From Streptomyces sp. GESEQ-4 (GTDB lineage Bacteria > Actinomycetota > Actinomycetes > Streptomycetales > Streptomycetaceae), in contig NZ_JAFFSU010000005.1 of assembly GCF_017948455.1 (NCBI RefSeq), forward strand, positions 310,001 through 374,000: 64,000 bases of DNA. The letters run 5' to 3'. The position numbers and the translations under genes are program-made. Shown one piece after another: positions 1 through 8,741 of this stretch; the stretch's first letter is position 1; every line of letters starts with the position of its first letter. The notes below the pieces were generated by a model, which saw nothing but the letters and a program-made list of their open reading frames with translations, was not told the origin of the DNA and made no database searches.

Positions 1-1
1 G

Positions 2-757
2 TCGCCGTTCCCGGTCGTCGTCAAGGCCCTGGCCGCCCGGCACACGGGGCAGGAGCGGGACGCCCTCGCCGGCCTCGACCTGACGCTGGCGGAGGGCCGC
101 CGGATCGCCGTTGTCGGCCCGTCCGGGTCCGGCAAGACGACGCTCGCGCAGGTGCTGCTGCGCTTCCTGGACGCGGACGCGGGCTCTTACACGCTGGGCG
201 GCGTGGATGCGGGCGCGCTGGACGGCGACGACGTACGGCGGCTCGTCGGACTGTGTGCCCAGGACGCGCACCTCTTCGACAGCTCGGTGCGCGAGAACCT
301 GCTGCTCGCCAGGAAGGACGCCACCGAGGGCGAACTGCGCGACGCCCTGCAGCGGGCCCGGCTGCTGGACTGGGCCGACAGCCTGCCCGACGGACTCGAC
401 ACCCTGGTCGGCGAGCACGGGGCGCGGCTGTCCGGCGGGCAGCGGCAGCGGCTCGCGCTGGCCCGTGCACTGCTCGCCGACTTCCCGGTCCTGGTGCTCG
501 ACGAGCCCGCCGAGCATCTCGACCTGCCGACGGCGGACGCGCTCACCGCCGATCTGCTGGCCGCCACCGAGGGTCGTACGACACTGCTCATCACGCATCG
601 GCTGGTCGGTCTGGAGACGGTGGACGAGGTGATCGTGCTGGAGGAGGGGCACGTGGCGCAGCGGGGCACGTATGCGGAGCTGGCCGTGGTGGAAGGGCCG
701 CTGCGGAGGATGGCGGAGCGGGAGGCGGAGTCGGAGCTGCTGGTCGGCGTGCACTAG
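2..757 (+). CDS. ABC exporter ATPase, CydC/CydCD type (C-terminal part)
   Basis: The reading frame is open from the window edge, so only the nucleotide-binding domain and its lead-in are seen. Walker A (GPSGSGKTT) is encoded near 116-142, the signature LSGGQRQRLALARALL near 430-475, Walker B (VLVLDEP) near 490-510 and the switch histidine in LLITHR near 588. The sequence style (SSVRENLLLARKDAT, GLDTLVGE, TADALTADLLAAT) resembles CydC of the thiol exporter needed for cytochrome bd assembly; in Streptomyces the two halves are often one CydCD polypeptide. Whether the membrane half is fused here cannot be seen. It ends 161 bp before an M23 peptidase gene. Confidence 0.8.
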   Translation, partial: SPFPVVVKALAARHTGQERDALAGLDLTLAEGRRIAVVGPSGSGKTTLAQVLLRFLDADAGSYTLGGVDAGALDGDDVRRLVGLCAQDAHLFDSSVRENLLLARKDATEGELRDALQRARLLDWADSLPDGLDTLVGEHGARLSGGQRQRLALARALLADFPVLVLDEPAEHLDLPTADALTADLLAATEGRTTLLITHRLVGLETVDEVIVLEEGHVAQRGTYAELAVVEGPLRRMAEREAESELLVGVH

Positions 758-842
758 CGGAGAGCTGCTCCGCCGGCGGCGGTACGACGGTGGCCCCGCG
801 CTGAGAGGCCGCTGCCCCGGTTGTGCGCAGGCCGGTGTGCTC

Positions 843-873
843 CGTACGCAGCAACGCGTCCCCCATGCGTACG
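843..873. promoter_or_regulatory. Inverted repeat upstream of M23 peptidase
   Basis: CGTACGCA (843-850) and TGCGTACG (866-873) form a perfect 8-bp inverted repeat with a 15-nt spacer, 45 bp before the peptidase start. It could be an operator or part of a terminator for the exporter gene; there is no T-run. Confidence 0.35.
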
Positions 874-918
874 ACGTGAACAGGCCCACAGCCGCGGCAG
901 GGCGTCACGATCGCTGAC

Positions 919-1971
919 ATGCGCTCATCTCGCCGCCATCCGCTGGTCGTTCTGGTGCTGCTGTGCGCACTCGCCGTCCTCGTGGCCCGCCCCACCGGCG
1001 CCGCGGACCACGCGACGGGCGACGGTCCCTCCGGGGTCAGCGCTCAGGTGGCGCGGCTGTACGAGGAAGCGGCGGTGGCGACGCGGCAGTACGAGGCGGT
1101 GCGGCAGAAGGCCGAGGCGCAACGGGCCAAAGCCGAACGGTACGAGGCGCTCCTCGACCGCGAGCGGCGGGAGATCGCCGTGCTCCACAAGGGCCTGGGC
1201 CGTATCGCACGCGCCCAGTACCGCACGGGCGGCGGGGTGCCGCTGACCGCGCAGATCATCCTCGCCGACAGCCCGGACGAGCTGATGCGCGGTCAGCGCG
1301 TCTTCTCGCAAGCGCAACTTGCCGTCGGCAACGCCCTCGACAAGAGCCGCCGGGCCGAGACGCGGCTGGCCGCGGACGAGGCCACGGCAGAGGCGGCATG
1401 GCAGGACCTGGAGCGACGCAACGCCCAACTCGCGCAGTTGAAGAAGGACATCGAGCGGAAGCTGGACGAGGCGCGGCGACAGTTGCAGGGCCAGGCGGAC
1501 GCGTCGGTCGCCGCGGGCAGCTGCGGTGGTGCCGCCCGGATCGACCAGCCACAGGTGAGCGGCACGCGCGCGTGGGTCGCGCCCGTGGAGACGTACGAGA
1601 TGTCCGCGAGCTTCGGCAGCGGCGGAGAGCGGTGGGCGCACCGGCACACCGGGCAGGACTTCGCGGTGCCGATCGGCACGCCGGTCCGGTCGGTCGGCAC
1701 GGGACGCGTCGTCAGGGTGTCGTGCGGCGGCGCCTTCGGCATGCAGGTCGTGATCGGGCATCCCGGCGGCTACTACTCGCAGTACGGGCACCTCGCGTCC
1801 GTCACCGTCGACCAGGGCGAGCGAGTCTCCCCCGGGCAGTGGATCGGGCAGTCCGGCAGCACCGGCAACTCCACCGGCCCGCATCTGCACTTCGAGGTAC
1901 GGATCACACCGGAACTCGGGTCGTCGGTTGATCCGGTGCCGTGGCTGGAAGCGCGCGGGGTCCGGCTGTGA
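919..1971 (+). CDS. Secreted M23 family metallopeptidase with coiled-coil
   Basis: 350 aa. Predicted cell-wall endopeptidase acting outside the membrane. Residues 1-28 form an export signal with a Leu/Val core. Residues about 40-195 are Ala/Glu/Arg-rich with heptad character and resemble the coiled-coil that holds M23 enzymes at division sites in FtsEX partners. The C-terminal M23 (LytM) fold runs from about 225 to the end and keeps the zinc-site motifs HxxxD (HTGQDFAVP) and HLHFEVR near residue 322, so it should be catalytically competent. No strong ribosome site precedes the ATG. Substrate and partner are inferred from family only. Confidence 0.85.
   Translation: MRSSRRHPLVVLVLLCALAVLVARPTGAADHATGDGPSGVSAQVARLYEEAAVATRQYEAVRQKAEAQRAKAERYEALLDRERREIAVLHKGLGRIARAQYRTGGGVPLTAQIILADSPDELMRGQRVFSQAQLAVGNALDKSRRAETRLAADEATAEAAWQDLERRNAQLAQLKKDIERKLDEARRQLQGQADASVAAGSCGGAARIDQPQVSGTRAWVAPVETYEMSASFGSGGERWAHRHTGQDFAVPIGTPVRSVGTGRVVRVSCGGAFGMQVVIGHPGGYYSQYGHLASVTVDQGERVSPGQWIGQSGSTGNSTGPHLHFEVRITPELGSSVDPVPWLEARGVRL
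1563..1574. repeat. Dispersed 12-bp palindrome CACGCGCGCGTG, ten copies
   Basis: By eye, exact copies lie at 1563, 8298, 23093, 28214, 28929, 30155, 30641, 33268, 38818 and 56598 (first base given). Most are inside coding regions in different frames; 23093 and 38818 are intergenic. None lies in the integrated element at 40.6-52.8 kb. Confidence 0.7.
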
Positions 1972-2039
1972 TCGCCGCTCGCGCGGAGCGCACGTAAGGG
2001 GCGTGCGCCTGGACGACGCCTGTTACAGCCGACGCCTGT

Positions 2040-2909
2040 TTACAGCCGCTCCGCCAGCATCTGCTCGATCACGACCGCCACCCCGTCCTCGTTGTTGGCG
2101 ACCGTCCGCCCCGACGCGGCCGCGATCACATCCGGGTGTGCGTTGCCCATCGCATACGACTGCCCCGCCCAGGTGAGCATCTCGACGTCGTTCGGCATGT
2201 CACCGAACGCGACGACCTCCTCGTGCGAGATACCGCGCTCGGCACAGCACAGAGCGAGCGTGCTGGCCTTGGAGACGCCCGGGCCGCTGAGTTCCAGCAG
2301 GGCGCTGGGGCTGGACCGGGTGACGTTGGCACGGTCGCCGACAGCGAGGCGGGCGAGGCTCAGGAAAGCATCCGGATCGATCTCGGGGTGGTACGCGAGG
2401 ATCTTGAGGACCGGCTCATCGGCACCGGGACCGCCCGCGGCCAGCAGTTGCTCGGCCGGCGCCAGGTTGTCCGGGACCTCCATGTGCAGCTTCGGATAGT
2501 CCGGCTCCTGGTGGAAGCCATACGTCTGCTCGACCGCGTACACCGTGCCGGGCGCCGCCTCACGCAGCAGTCGTACGGCGTCCAGCGCGTCGGGCCGCGT
2601 CAGCTCCCGCACCTTCACGAACCGGTGGGCGCCCGGGCCGCCGTGCAGGTCGACCACCGCGGCGCCGTTTCCGCAGATCGCCAGCCCGTGGCCATGGACG
2701 TGGTCACTGACGACGTCCATCCAGCGGGCCGGGCGGCCGGTGACGAAGAAGACCTCGATGCCCGCCTCCTCGGCGGCGGCCAGAGCGGCGACCGTACGCG
2801 GCGAGACCGACTTGTCGTCGCGCAGCAGGGTGCCGTCGAGATCGGTCGCGATCAGGCGCGGCGGGACGGTGGTGGCCGGGGTCTCGGGCTGTCTGGTCGC
2901 TGAGGTCAC
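2040..2909 (-). CDS. HAD superfamily phosphatase, Cof/IIB type
   Basis: 289 aa. HAD hydrolase of the Cof (YidA-like) subgroup, which dephosphorylates small phosphorylated metabolites; the substrate is unknown. Motif I is ATDLDGTLL near residues 21-29 (nucleophile Asp23) and motif IV is GDMPND near 236, with a C2-type cap between. I start at GTG 2909 because a GGGAG site lies 9 bases upstream; an in-frame ATG at 2927 lacks one. It is a paralogue of the HAD gene at 14179-14982. The 3' end is duplicated: a near-copy of the last 16-17 bases follows the stop at about 2014-2047. Confidence 0.85.
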   Translation of the reverse strand: MTSATRQPETPATTVPPRLIATDLDGTLLRDDKSVSPRTVAALAAAEEAGIEVFFVTGRPARWMDVVSDHVHGHGLAICGNGAAVVDLHGGPGAHRFVKVRELTRPDALDAVRLLREAAPGTVYAVEQTYGFHQEPDYPKLHMEVPDNLAPAEQLLAAGGPGADEPVLKILAYHPEIDPDAFLSLARLAVGDRANVTRSSPSALLELSGPGVSKASTLALCCAERGISHEEVVAFGDMPNDVEMLTWAGQSYAMGNAHPDVIAAASGRTVANNEDGVAVVIEQMLAERL

Positions 2910-3039
2910 CCGGCCATTCTCCCGCATATGCCTGCACGGCCGTGCGGGACTCCGCACATGTGAGTGGTGATGGCTCTCACCTGCACCCTTGCGCCCCTGC
3001 GCCCCTGCGCCCACGAGCCCTCGCTGTCGCGGCGACGGC

Positions 3040-3942
3040 TCAGCTGAGCTGTGCGGGCGCCTCCATGGCGATCTGCTCGAAGACCTTCTCGTCGGCGGCG
3101 AAATCCGAGTCGGGGATCGGCCAGTGGACCACGATCTCCGTGAAGCCCAGTTCCAGGTGCCGGCCCGCGAAGTCCACGAACGCGTCGAGCGACTGCAGCG
3201 GGCGGCCACGGTCCGGTGTGAAACCGGTGAGCAGGATCTTGTCCAGCCCGGACGCGTCACGGCCGAGGACGGCGCATGCGTCGGCGAGCTTCTCCACCTG
3301 TCCACGAATGGCTTGAATCGACTGTTCAGGAGTGCCGTTCTCGTACAACTTGGGGTCGCCGGTGGTCACCCAGGCCTGCCCGTGCCGGGCGGCGAGCCGC
3401 AGCCCACGCGGCCCGGTGGCGGCCACCGCGAACGGCAGCCGGGGCCGCTGCACACAGCCCGGGATGTTGCGCGCCTCGTGCGCCGCGTAGAAGTCGCCCT
3501 CGTACGACACCGTGTCCTCGGTCAGCAGCCGGTCGAGCAGCGGTACGAACTCGGCGAACCGGTCGGCACGCTCGCGCGGCGTCCACGGCTCCTGGCCGAG
3601 CGCGGTGGCGTCGAAGCCGGTACCGCCGGCACCGATGCCGAGCGTGACGCGCCCACCCGAGATGTCGTCGAGGGAGATCAGCTCCTTGGCGAGAGTCACC
3701 GGGTGCCGGAAGTTCGGCGAGGTGACCAGGGTGCCCAGCCGCAGTCGATCGGTCACGGCCGCGGCGGCGGTCAGCGTGGGCACGGCACCGAACCAGGGGC
3801 CGTCCCGGAAGCTGCGCCAGGACAGATGGTCGTAGGTGTACCCGGTGTGGAAGCCGAGCTGCTCAGCGCGCTGCCATGCCGAACGGCCGCCTTCGTGCCA
3901 GCGGCGGTAGGGGAGGATCACAGTGCTCAGACGCAGACTCAT
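3040..3942 (-). CDS. LLM-class F420-dependent oxidoreductase
   Basis: 300 aa, full length for the luciferase-like monooxygenase family. It begins with the typical [12 protein letters not shown] and carries the family signature [11 protein letters not shown] near residues 97-107 followed by the [11 protein letters not shown] segment that shapes the cofactor pocket. Actinobacterial members of this branch use coenzyme F420 rather than FMN; that is inferred from family, not seen. The substrate is unknown. The ATG at 3942 has a clean start; the gene stands alone, 130 bp from the HAD gene. Confidence 0.8.
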   Translation of the reverse strand: MSLRLSTVILPYRRWHEGGRSAWQRAEQLGFHTGYTYDHLSWRSFRDGPWFGAVPTLTAAAAVTDRLRLGTLVTSPNFRHPVTLAKELISLDDISGGRVTLGIGAGGTGFDATALGQEPWTPRERADRFAEFVPLLDRLLTEDTVSYEGDFYAAHEARNIPGCVQRPRLPFAVAATGPRGLRLAARHGQAWVTTGDPKLYENGTPEQSIQAIRGQVEKLADACAVLGRDASGLDKILLTGFTPDRGRPLQSLDAFVDFAGRHLELGFTEIVVHWPIPDSDFAADEKVFEQIAMEAPAQLS

Positions 3943-3983
3943 GCGTCGAGCCTAAGCGGCCGACGGGGTTTCACGTGAAACGG

Positions 3984-4441
3984 TCATCGCACACGGCTGC
4001 TCAGCCACGGCGGGAGGGAGATCATCTCCGTCCACTCCTTGTGCACACGGTCTCCGGGCAGCGGCACGACCAGGCGGTAGCCGGGCGGGAAGCGGCGCGC
4101 GGTGACGTACGCGAGCCCACCGAAGACGGAGCGGAGAAAGGCCGGGACGTCGTCGCGCGGGATGTCGGGGCACTCGACGCCCTCGACCGTGATCAGCGCG
4201 TCGTCCTCGGGGTAGAGGCGGACACTCACCTGGGGCGAGCCGCCGAACTCGACGTAGGCTCGTGGGGCAGGGAGCCGTCCGGGTCGGTGGTGACGCCTAT
4301 GCCCGCCGCCGTGCGGCGCGAGGTCTGGTCGGCGCCGATGTCATGGCTCACCTCGATCTCGCGCGCGTACTCGGCGGCGATCTCTCGGAGCACGGTGACG
4401 GCGGCCTCGGTGCTGGGGAGGTGGTCCATACCACTGATCAT
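3984..4441 (-). pseudogene. Small conserved protein split by a frameshift
   Basis: Two adjoining frames together read like one protein of about 150 aa. The first (from ATG 4441) reads MISGMDHLPSTEAAV to DPDGSLPHEP and then ends at a stop near 4226. The second frame continues seamlessly with AYVEFGGSPQVSVRLYPED and runs to 3984. The change of frame falls near 4255-4265 and needs a single-base loss. Because the second half keeps normal codon use up to its stop, the mutation is recent or an assembly error. No function is recognised; the ORF follows kptA by 13 bases and was probably cotranscribed. Confidence 0.6.
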
Positions 4442-4454
4442 GCCGGAAGAGAGT

Positions 4455-5003
4455 TCAGTGGCGCTCGGGAAACCTCACGTACTCCGGTGGCACGGCCTTC
4501 GTCAGCCACACCCCGTTCGCGCTCACCTGGAAGACATGGCCGTCCCGGTGCATGGCACCGGCGTCCACGGCCAGGACGACGGGGCGGCCGCGCCGGGCGC
4601 CGACGCGGGTCGCGGTCTCACGGTCGGCCGAGAGATGCACGTCGTGCCGGTTCATCGGGTGGAGCCCCTCGGCGCGGATCGCGTCCAGGTTCCGGGCCAC
4701 GGTCCCGTGGTACAGGTACGGCGGCGGGGTGGCCGGGGGGAGTCCGAGGTCGACCTCGACGCTGTGGCCCTGGCTGGCGCGGATCCGCGAGCCTTCGATC
4801 TCGAAGCGTTTCTTGTCGTTGGCGGCGACCACGTGGTCCAGCTCGTCCCGCGTGAAACGGAAGCCGTGCGCGGCTGCCGCGGCCATCAGCGTCTCGATCT
4901 CGACCCAGCCGCCCTCGTCGAGTACGAGCCCGATCCGCTCGGGCTGATGACGCAGATGCTTGGAGAGGTACTTCGACACCTTCACGGTGCGTCTTTCATC
5001 CAT
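4455..5003 (-). CDS. kptA: RNA 2'-phosphotransferase KptA/Tpt1
   Basis: 182 aa. Transfers an internal RNA 2'-phosphate to NAD+, releasing ADP-ribose 1''-2'' cyclic phosphate and nicotinamide. The N-terminal winged-helix half starts with the family pattern VSKYLSKHLRHQP and the C-terminal ADP-ribosyltransferase-like half holds LYHGT, HDVHLSAD and ATRVGARRG, which supply the conserved Arg-His-Arg-Arg set. Bacteria have no known tRNA-splicing need for this enzyme, so its cellular role is open. ATG 5003 is chosen as the only start before the conserved first helix. Confidence 0.9.
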   Translation of the reverse strand: MDERRTVKVSKYLSKHLRHQPERIGLVLDEGGWVEIETLMAAAAAHGFRFTRDELDHVVAANDKKRFEIEGSRIRASQGHSVEVDLGLPPATPPPYLYHGTVARNLDAIRAEGLHPMNRHDVHLSADRETATRVGARRGRPVVLAVDAGAMHRDGHVFQVSANGVWLTKAVPPEYVRFPERH

Positions 5004-5079
5004 GCCTTCAGGGTGCCGCGAGAGACGTGGATCACGCGAATGAATTGACTCCGGATGTTTGATCCACAGCCAAGTCAGG

Positions 5080-5113
5080 TTATCCACAGGGGAATTGGCG
5101 ACTCTGTGGACAA
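5080..5113. other. Pair of DnaA boxes
   Basis: TTATCCACA at 5080-5088 and, on the other strand, TTGTCCACA (reads TGTGGACAA) at 5105-5113 match the Streptomyces DnaA box. A weaker TGATCCACA lies at 5060-5068. They sit between kptA and the MerR gene. Confidence 0.5.
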
Positions 5114-5125
5114 CGAGCCATCGAT

Positions 5126-6112
5126 TCAAGGGGTTTGGTCAACATCAGCTGCCGGGGCACCACTTGCAGCGAGATCGTCCAAGACGCGGGCCCGCACCTC
5201 GCGTTCGGCGGCCAGCGCGATGAACTCGGCTGCCTTCCCCGGACCAACGAGCTTCTCCACGGCCCGCATTGTCTCTGCCGGAATCGTCACGGACCGTGTC
5301 TCATCGCTCTTGTGCGGAGCCTCGCCCGTGCCGAGGTGCTCCCGCAGGTGCCGCACTGCGAACAGGCGCATCGCGCGGGCGAGTTCGGCGTCCACGGACT
5401 GGCGGGCGAGCGGCCGCAGACGTCGTACGAGCGAGGCCGCCTCGGCGGCGTCCGCGTCGGTCGGACGGTGTGGTCCGTCCAGGTAGCGGGCGAAGATGTG
5501 CTCCGTGGTGAACTCCAGGAAACGGGCCGCGATGTGCTCGACCTGGCCCCTCAACTCCCGTAGATGTCCTGAGATCGCGGACAGGGGAACCCCCGCCGCG
5601 TGCAACTCGGCGGCCACGGCGAGCTCTTGGGGGCTGGGCACGAGGAACGAGTCGTCGTCGCCCGGCACCGGCTCCAACACACCGAGTGCGACCGCGTCGG
5701 CGACCGCCGCGTCGTCCGGAGAGCCGCCGAACCGCTCGTCCAGCTCGGCGCGAGAGATCCGTACCGCCTCCTCGTCGGTCCACGGACCGTCGACCTCGGC
5801 GACCAGCCCGAGCACGCCGCCGAGGCCCCGCCCGGCGTCCCAGGCCTCCAGGAGCTCCTTGATGGAGGCCAGGGTGTAGCCGCGGTCCAGGAGATCGGCG
5901 ATCTGGCGCAGACGGGCGAGATGCGCGTCGCCGTACACGTTCGCCCGGCCACGGCGCTCGGGGCGGGGGAGCAGGCCGCGGTCCTGGTAGGCACGGATGG
6001 TGCGGACCGTGGCGCCGCTGAGATGCGCGAGGTCATCGATCCGGTAGGCGGGCGCGGTCCCCGCCCCGGCTGCGGCGCGCAGCCCCGGGATTCCGGCACC
6101 CTCCCCGCTCAT
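5126..6112 (-). CDS. MerR family transcriptional regulator
   Basis: 328 aa. The winged helix-turn-helix at about residues 22-90 has the MerR hallmarks YRIDDLAHLSGATVRTIRAY and RRGRANVYGDAHLARL. The long C-terminal part is all-helical with no cysteine cluster, so a metal sensor role is unlikely; it may bind a hydrophobic ligand, as its operon partners suggest. It is the last gene of a coupled operon: its ATG at 6112 overlaps the preceding stop by four bases (ATGA). It probably controls the divergent promoter region near 9581-9784, which is an inference from position. Confidence 0.85.
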   Translation of the reverse strand: MSGEGAGIPGLRAAAGAGTAPAYRIDDLAHLSGATVRTIRAYQDRGLLPRPERRGRANVYGDAHLARLRQIADLLDRGYTLASIKELLEAWDAGRGLGGVLGLVAEVDGPWTDEEAVRISRAELDERFGGSPDDAAVADAVALGVLEPVPGDDDSFLVPSPQELAVAAELHAAGVPLSAISGHLRELRGQVEHIAARFLEFTTEHIFARYLDGPHRPTDADAAEAASLVRRLRPLARQSVDAELARAMRLFAVRHLREHLGTGEAPHKSDETRSVTIPAETMRAVEKLVGPGKAAEFIALAAEREVRARVLDDLAASGAPAADVDQTP

Positions 6113-6987
6113 GCCGCGGCCCTCGCCGCCGGTGACCTCCGCAGATACTCGACCGCCCGGCTCAGCGACCCTTCCTGCGAGGGGTGGTACGACCGCTTGA
6201 AGTAGCGGGGTATCGCGGCACCCAGCTCCCGCCACGTCGGCAGCAGGCCCTTGCGGACAGCCGCGTTGTGTCCGGCGAGGGAGTAGCGCAGGCGGCCGGC
6301 GAGCTGCGGATCCTGACGTATCAGGTACGCCGTGCCCCATACCCACAGGTAGAGCATCACCGGCGCGGTGACGGCCATAGCGGCGAGGCGGCGGGCGTAG
6401 CGGGGCATGCGGGCGCCGCCGCAGTGCTGGTACATGTCGAAGGCGACCGCGCGGTGCTCGACCTCCTCAGCGCCGTGCCAGCGCAGCAGATCGAGCATGA
6501 CCTCGTCGGCGTCGGCCCGGTCCAGGGCGTCGGCGGCCAGCACCCAGTCGCCGAGCACCGCCGTGAACTGCTCGATCGCCGCGACGACGGCCAGCCGCCA
6601 GCGCAGCCACTCCGGCTGCGGTATGGGTGCGCCGAGCGGTGGGCGCTCGCCGAGCAGCCGCTCGAAGAGGAAGTCGACGTACTTGGTGAACTCCGCCGTG
6701 TCCAGCTGCTGTGCCTCGAGATGGTCGAGCACATGCGCGTGCTGCACGCTGTGGGTGGCCTCTTGGCCCATGAACCCCTTGACGTCCGCCAGGAGTTCGG
6801 GATCCCGCACCAGCGGCAGACCCTCCTTGAAGACCTTCACGAACCACCGCTCCCCCGCCGGCAGCAGCAGATGCAGCACGTTGATGACGTGGGTCGCGGT
6901 CGGCTCGCCGGGGATCCAGTGCAGGGGTGTGCGGGTCCAGTCGAAGGACACGCGGCGTGGAGTGATGGCGTACCGGTGATCGCTCAT
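6109..6987 (-). CDS. Predicted metal-dependent hydrolase, PF10118 type
   Basis: 292 aa. Matches the family annotated as predicted metal-dependent hydrolase, a helical ferritin-like fold. Two metal-binding helices are visible: GQEATHSVQHAHVLDH near residue 90 and HGAEEVEHRAVAFDMYQH near 180, both with the ExxH pattern of di-metal sites. No member activity is certain. It overlaps the EphD-type gene upstream (ATGA at 6984-6987) and the MerR gene downstream, so all three are translationally coupled; a role on lipids or epoxides is inferred from that company. Confidence 0.75.
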   Translation of the reverse strand: MSDHRYAITPRRVSFDWTRTPLHWIPGEPTATHVINVLHLLLPAGERWFVKVFKEGLPLVRDPELLADVKGFMGQEATHSVQHAHVLDHLEAQQLDTAEFTKYVDFLFERLLGERPPLGAPIPQPEWLRWRLAVVAAIEQFTAVLGDWVLAADALDRADADEVMLDLLRWHGAEEVEHRAVAFDMYQHCGGARMPRYARRLAAMAVTAPVMLYLWVWGTAYLIRQDPQLAGRLRYSLAGHNAAVRKGLLPTWRELGAAIPRYFKRSYHPSQEGSLSRAVEYLRRSPAARAAA

Positions 6988-8741
6988 AGCGGTGGCTCCA
7001 GCCGGGCGACGGCCCGCAGTGCGCGGGGCGTGAACCGGGACATGAGGTGGGCGCCGCGCGCCTCGGGTGTCACCGGGACGACGGCCTGGTTCTTCACCAC
7101 CGCCCGCAGGATCGCGTCGGCGACCTTCTCTGGTGGGTAGTTCCGCAGCCCGTACAGACGGGCGGTCTTCTTCTGGCGCCGCTTCTCCTCGGCGGCGTCG
7201 ACCCCGGCGAAGCGCGCGGTCGAGGTGATGTTGGTGTTGACGAAGCCGGGGCAGATCGCCGTCACGCCGATGCCCTGTCCGGCCAGCTCCGCGCGCAGGC
7301 ACTGGCTCAGCATCAGCACGGCCGCCTTGGAGGTGCTGTAGGCGGGCAGCGCCTTGGAGGGCTGGTACGCCGCCGCCGACGCGGTGTTGACGATGTGGCC
7401 GCCCTGTCCGCGCTCGGCCATCTGCTTCCCGAAGAGGCGGCAGCCGTGGATCACGCCCCACAGGTTGACGTCGAGGACCTTCTTCCAGTCCTCCGGGCTG
7501 GTGTTGAGGAAGGAGCCGGACAGGCCGATCCCGGCGTTGTTCACCAGCACGTCCACCACGCCGTACTCGGAGGCGACCTTCTCGGCGAGCTTCTCCATGG
7601 CCTGCTCGTCACAGACGTCGACGGTCTCCGCCCACGCCTCGGGGGCGCCGATCAGCCGGGACAGCTCGGCGGTGCGTGCCGCGGCCTCCGCGTCCCGGTC
7701 GACGGCCACCACGCGCGCGCCCGCCTCGGCGAACGCGAACGCCGTGGCCCGTCCGATGCCGCTGCCCGCGCCGGTGACCAGGACGAGCTGCCCGCCGAAC
7801 CGGTCGGCGTGCCTGCCCGTGGCGCTCATCCGCGGTCTGCCGCCCTCGACGGCGGTCACGAACTCGGAGATCCACGCCGTCAGTTGGTCGGGCCGGGAAC
7901 GCGGGATCCAGTGCTTGGCGGGGAGCGTGCGGCGGGTCAACTGCGGAACCCACTCCTCCAGTCCGTCGTACAGCTTCTCCGACAAGAACGCGTCCCCCAG
8001 GGGCGTGATGAGCTGAACGGGCGCGTGCGCGTAGGCGTCCGTGCGGGGCCTGCGCAGCCTCGGTCGTACGTTGTCCCGGTAGAGCCATGCCCCGTGGGCC
8101 GCGTCCCTGGGGAGCGAGGAGGTCGGGTAGCCGTCGCCGGGTACGCGCTCGACGCGTTCCAGAATGCTTGGCCAGCTCTTGCCGAGGGGGCCGCGCCAGG
8201 CCAGTTCGGGCAGGACCGGCGTGTGCAGCAGATACACGTACCAGGACTTGGCGCCCTGGCCCAGCAATTGGCCCACCCGGCGCGGGGTGGGGCGCTTCAC
8301 GCGCGCGTGGATCCAGTGCCCGAAATGGTCCAGGGACGGCCCGGACATCGAGGTGAAGGACGCGATGCGTCCCTCGGTGCGCTGGACGGTGACGAACTCC
8401 CAGGACTGCACCGAGCCCCAGTCGTGCCCCACCAGATGCACCGGCCGGTCCGGGCTGACCGCGTCCACGACCGCCAGGAAGTCGTCCGTCAGCTTCTCCA
8501 GCGTGAACCCGCCGCGCAGCGGCCGCGGTGCCGTGGACCGGCCGTGGCCCCGGACGTCGTACGCCACGACATGGAAGCGGTCGGCGAGGCCGGCGGCGAC
8601 CTCGGACCACACCTCCTTGCTGTCGGGGTAGCCGTGCACGAGGACGACCGTCGGCCGGTCCGGGTCCCCCAGCTCGGCGACGCAGAGCTCGACCCCGCCG
8701 GTCCGCACGCGGCGCTCCCGCGCCCCCTTCAGCACCGTCAC
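6984..8741 (-). CDS. Alpha/beta hydrolase-SDR fusion, EphD-type
   Basis: 585 aa, two enzymes in one chain, as in mycobacterial EphD, which acts on mycolic-acid-related epoxides. Residues 1-300 are an epoxide-hydrolase-like alpha/beta hydrolase with oxyanion motif HGYPD at 36-40 and nucleophile Asp107 in GHDWGS. Residues about 310-585 are a short-chain dehydrogenase with TGAGSGIG, NNAG and the catalytic YSTSK (Tyr468, Lys472). GTG 8741 overlaps the M24 stop (GTGA). The natural substrate in Streptomyces, which lacks mycolates, is unknown. Confidence 0.9.
   Translation of the reverse strand: MTVLKGARERRVRTGGVELCVAELGDPDRPTVVLVHGYPDSKEVWSEVAAGLADRFHVVAYDVRGHGRSTAPRPLRGGFTLEKLTDDFLAVVDAVSPDRPVHLVGHDWGSVQSWEFVTVQRTEGRIASFTSMSGPSLDHFGHWIHARVKRPTPRRVGQLLGQGAKSWYVYLLHTPVLPELAWRGPLGKSWPSILERVERVPGDGYPTSSLPRDAAHGAWLYRDNVRPRLRRPRTDAYAHAPVQLITPLGDAFLSEKLYDGLEEWVPQLTRRTLPAKHWIPRSRPDQLTAWISEFVTAVEGGRPRMSATGRHADRFGGQLVLVTGAGSGIGRATAFAFAEAGARVVAVDRDAEAAARTAELSRLIGAPEAWAETVDVCDEQAMEKLAEKVASEYGVVDVLVNNAGIGLSGSFLNTSPEDWKKVLDVNLWGVIHGCRLFGKQMAERGQGGHIVNTASAAAYQPSKALPAYSTSKAAVLMLSQCLRAELAGQGIGVTAICPGFVNTNITSTARFAGVDAAEEKRRQKKTARLYGLRNYPPEKVADAILRAVVKNQAVVPVTPEARGAHLMSRFTPRALRAVARLEPPL

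Noticed and set aside
758..918. Possible cyclic-di-AMP (ydaO) riboswitch before the M23 peptidase
   Set aside because: Such switches precede many Streptomyces cell-wall hydrolase genes, but I could not find the conserved core; only an inverted repeat is present.
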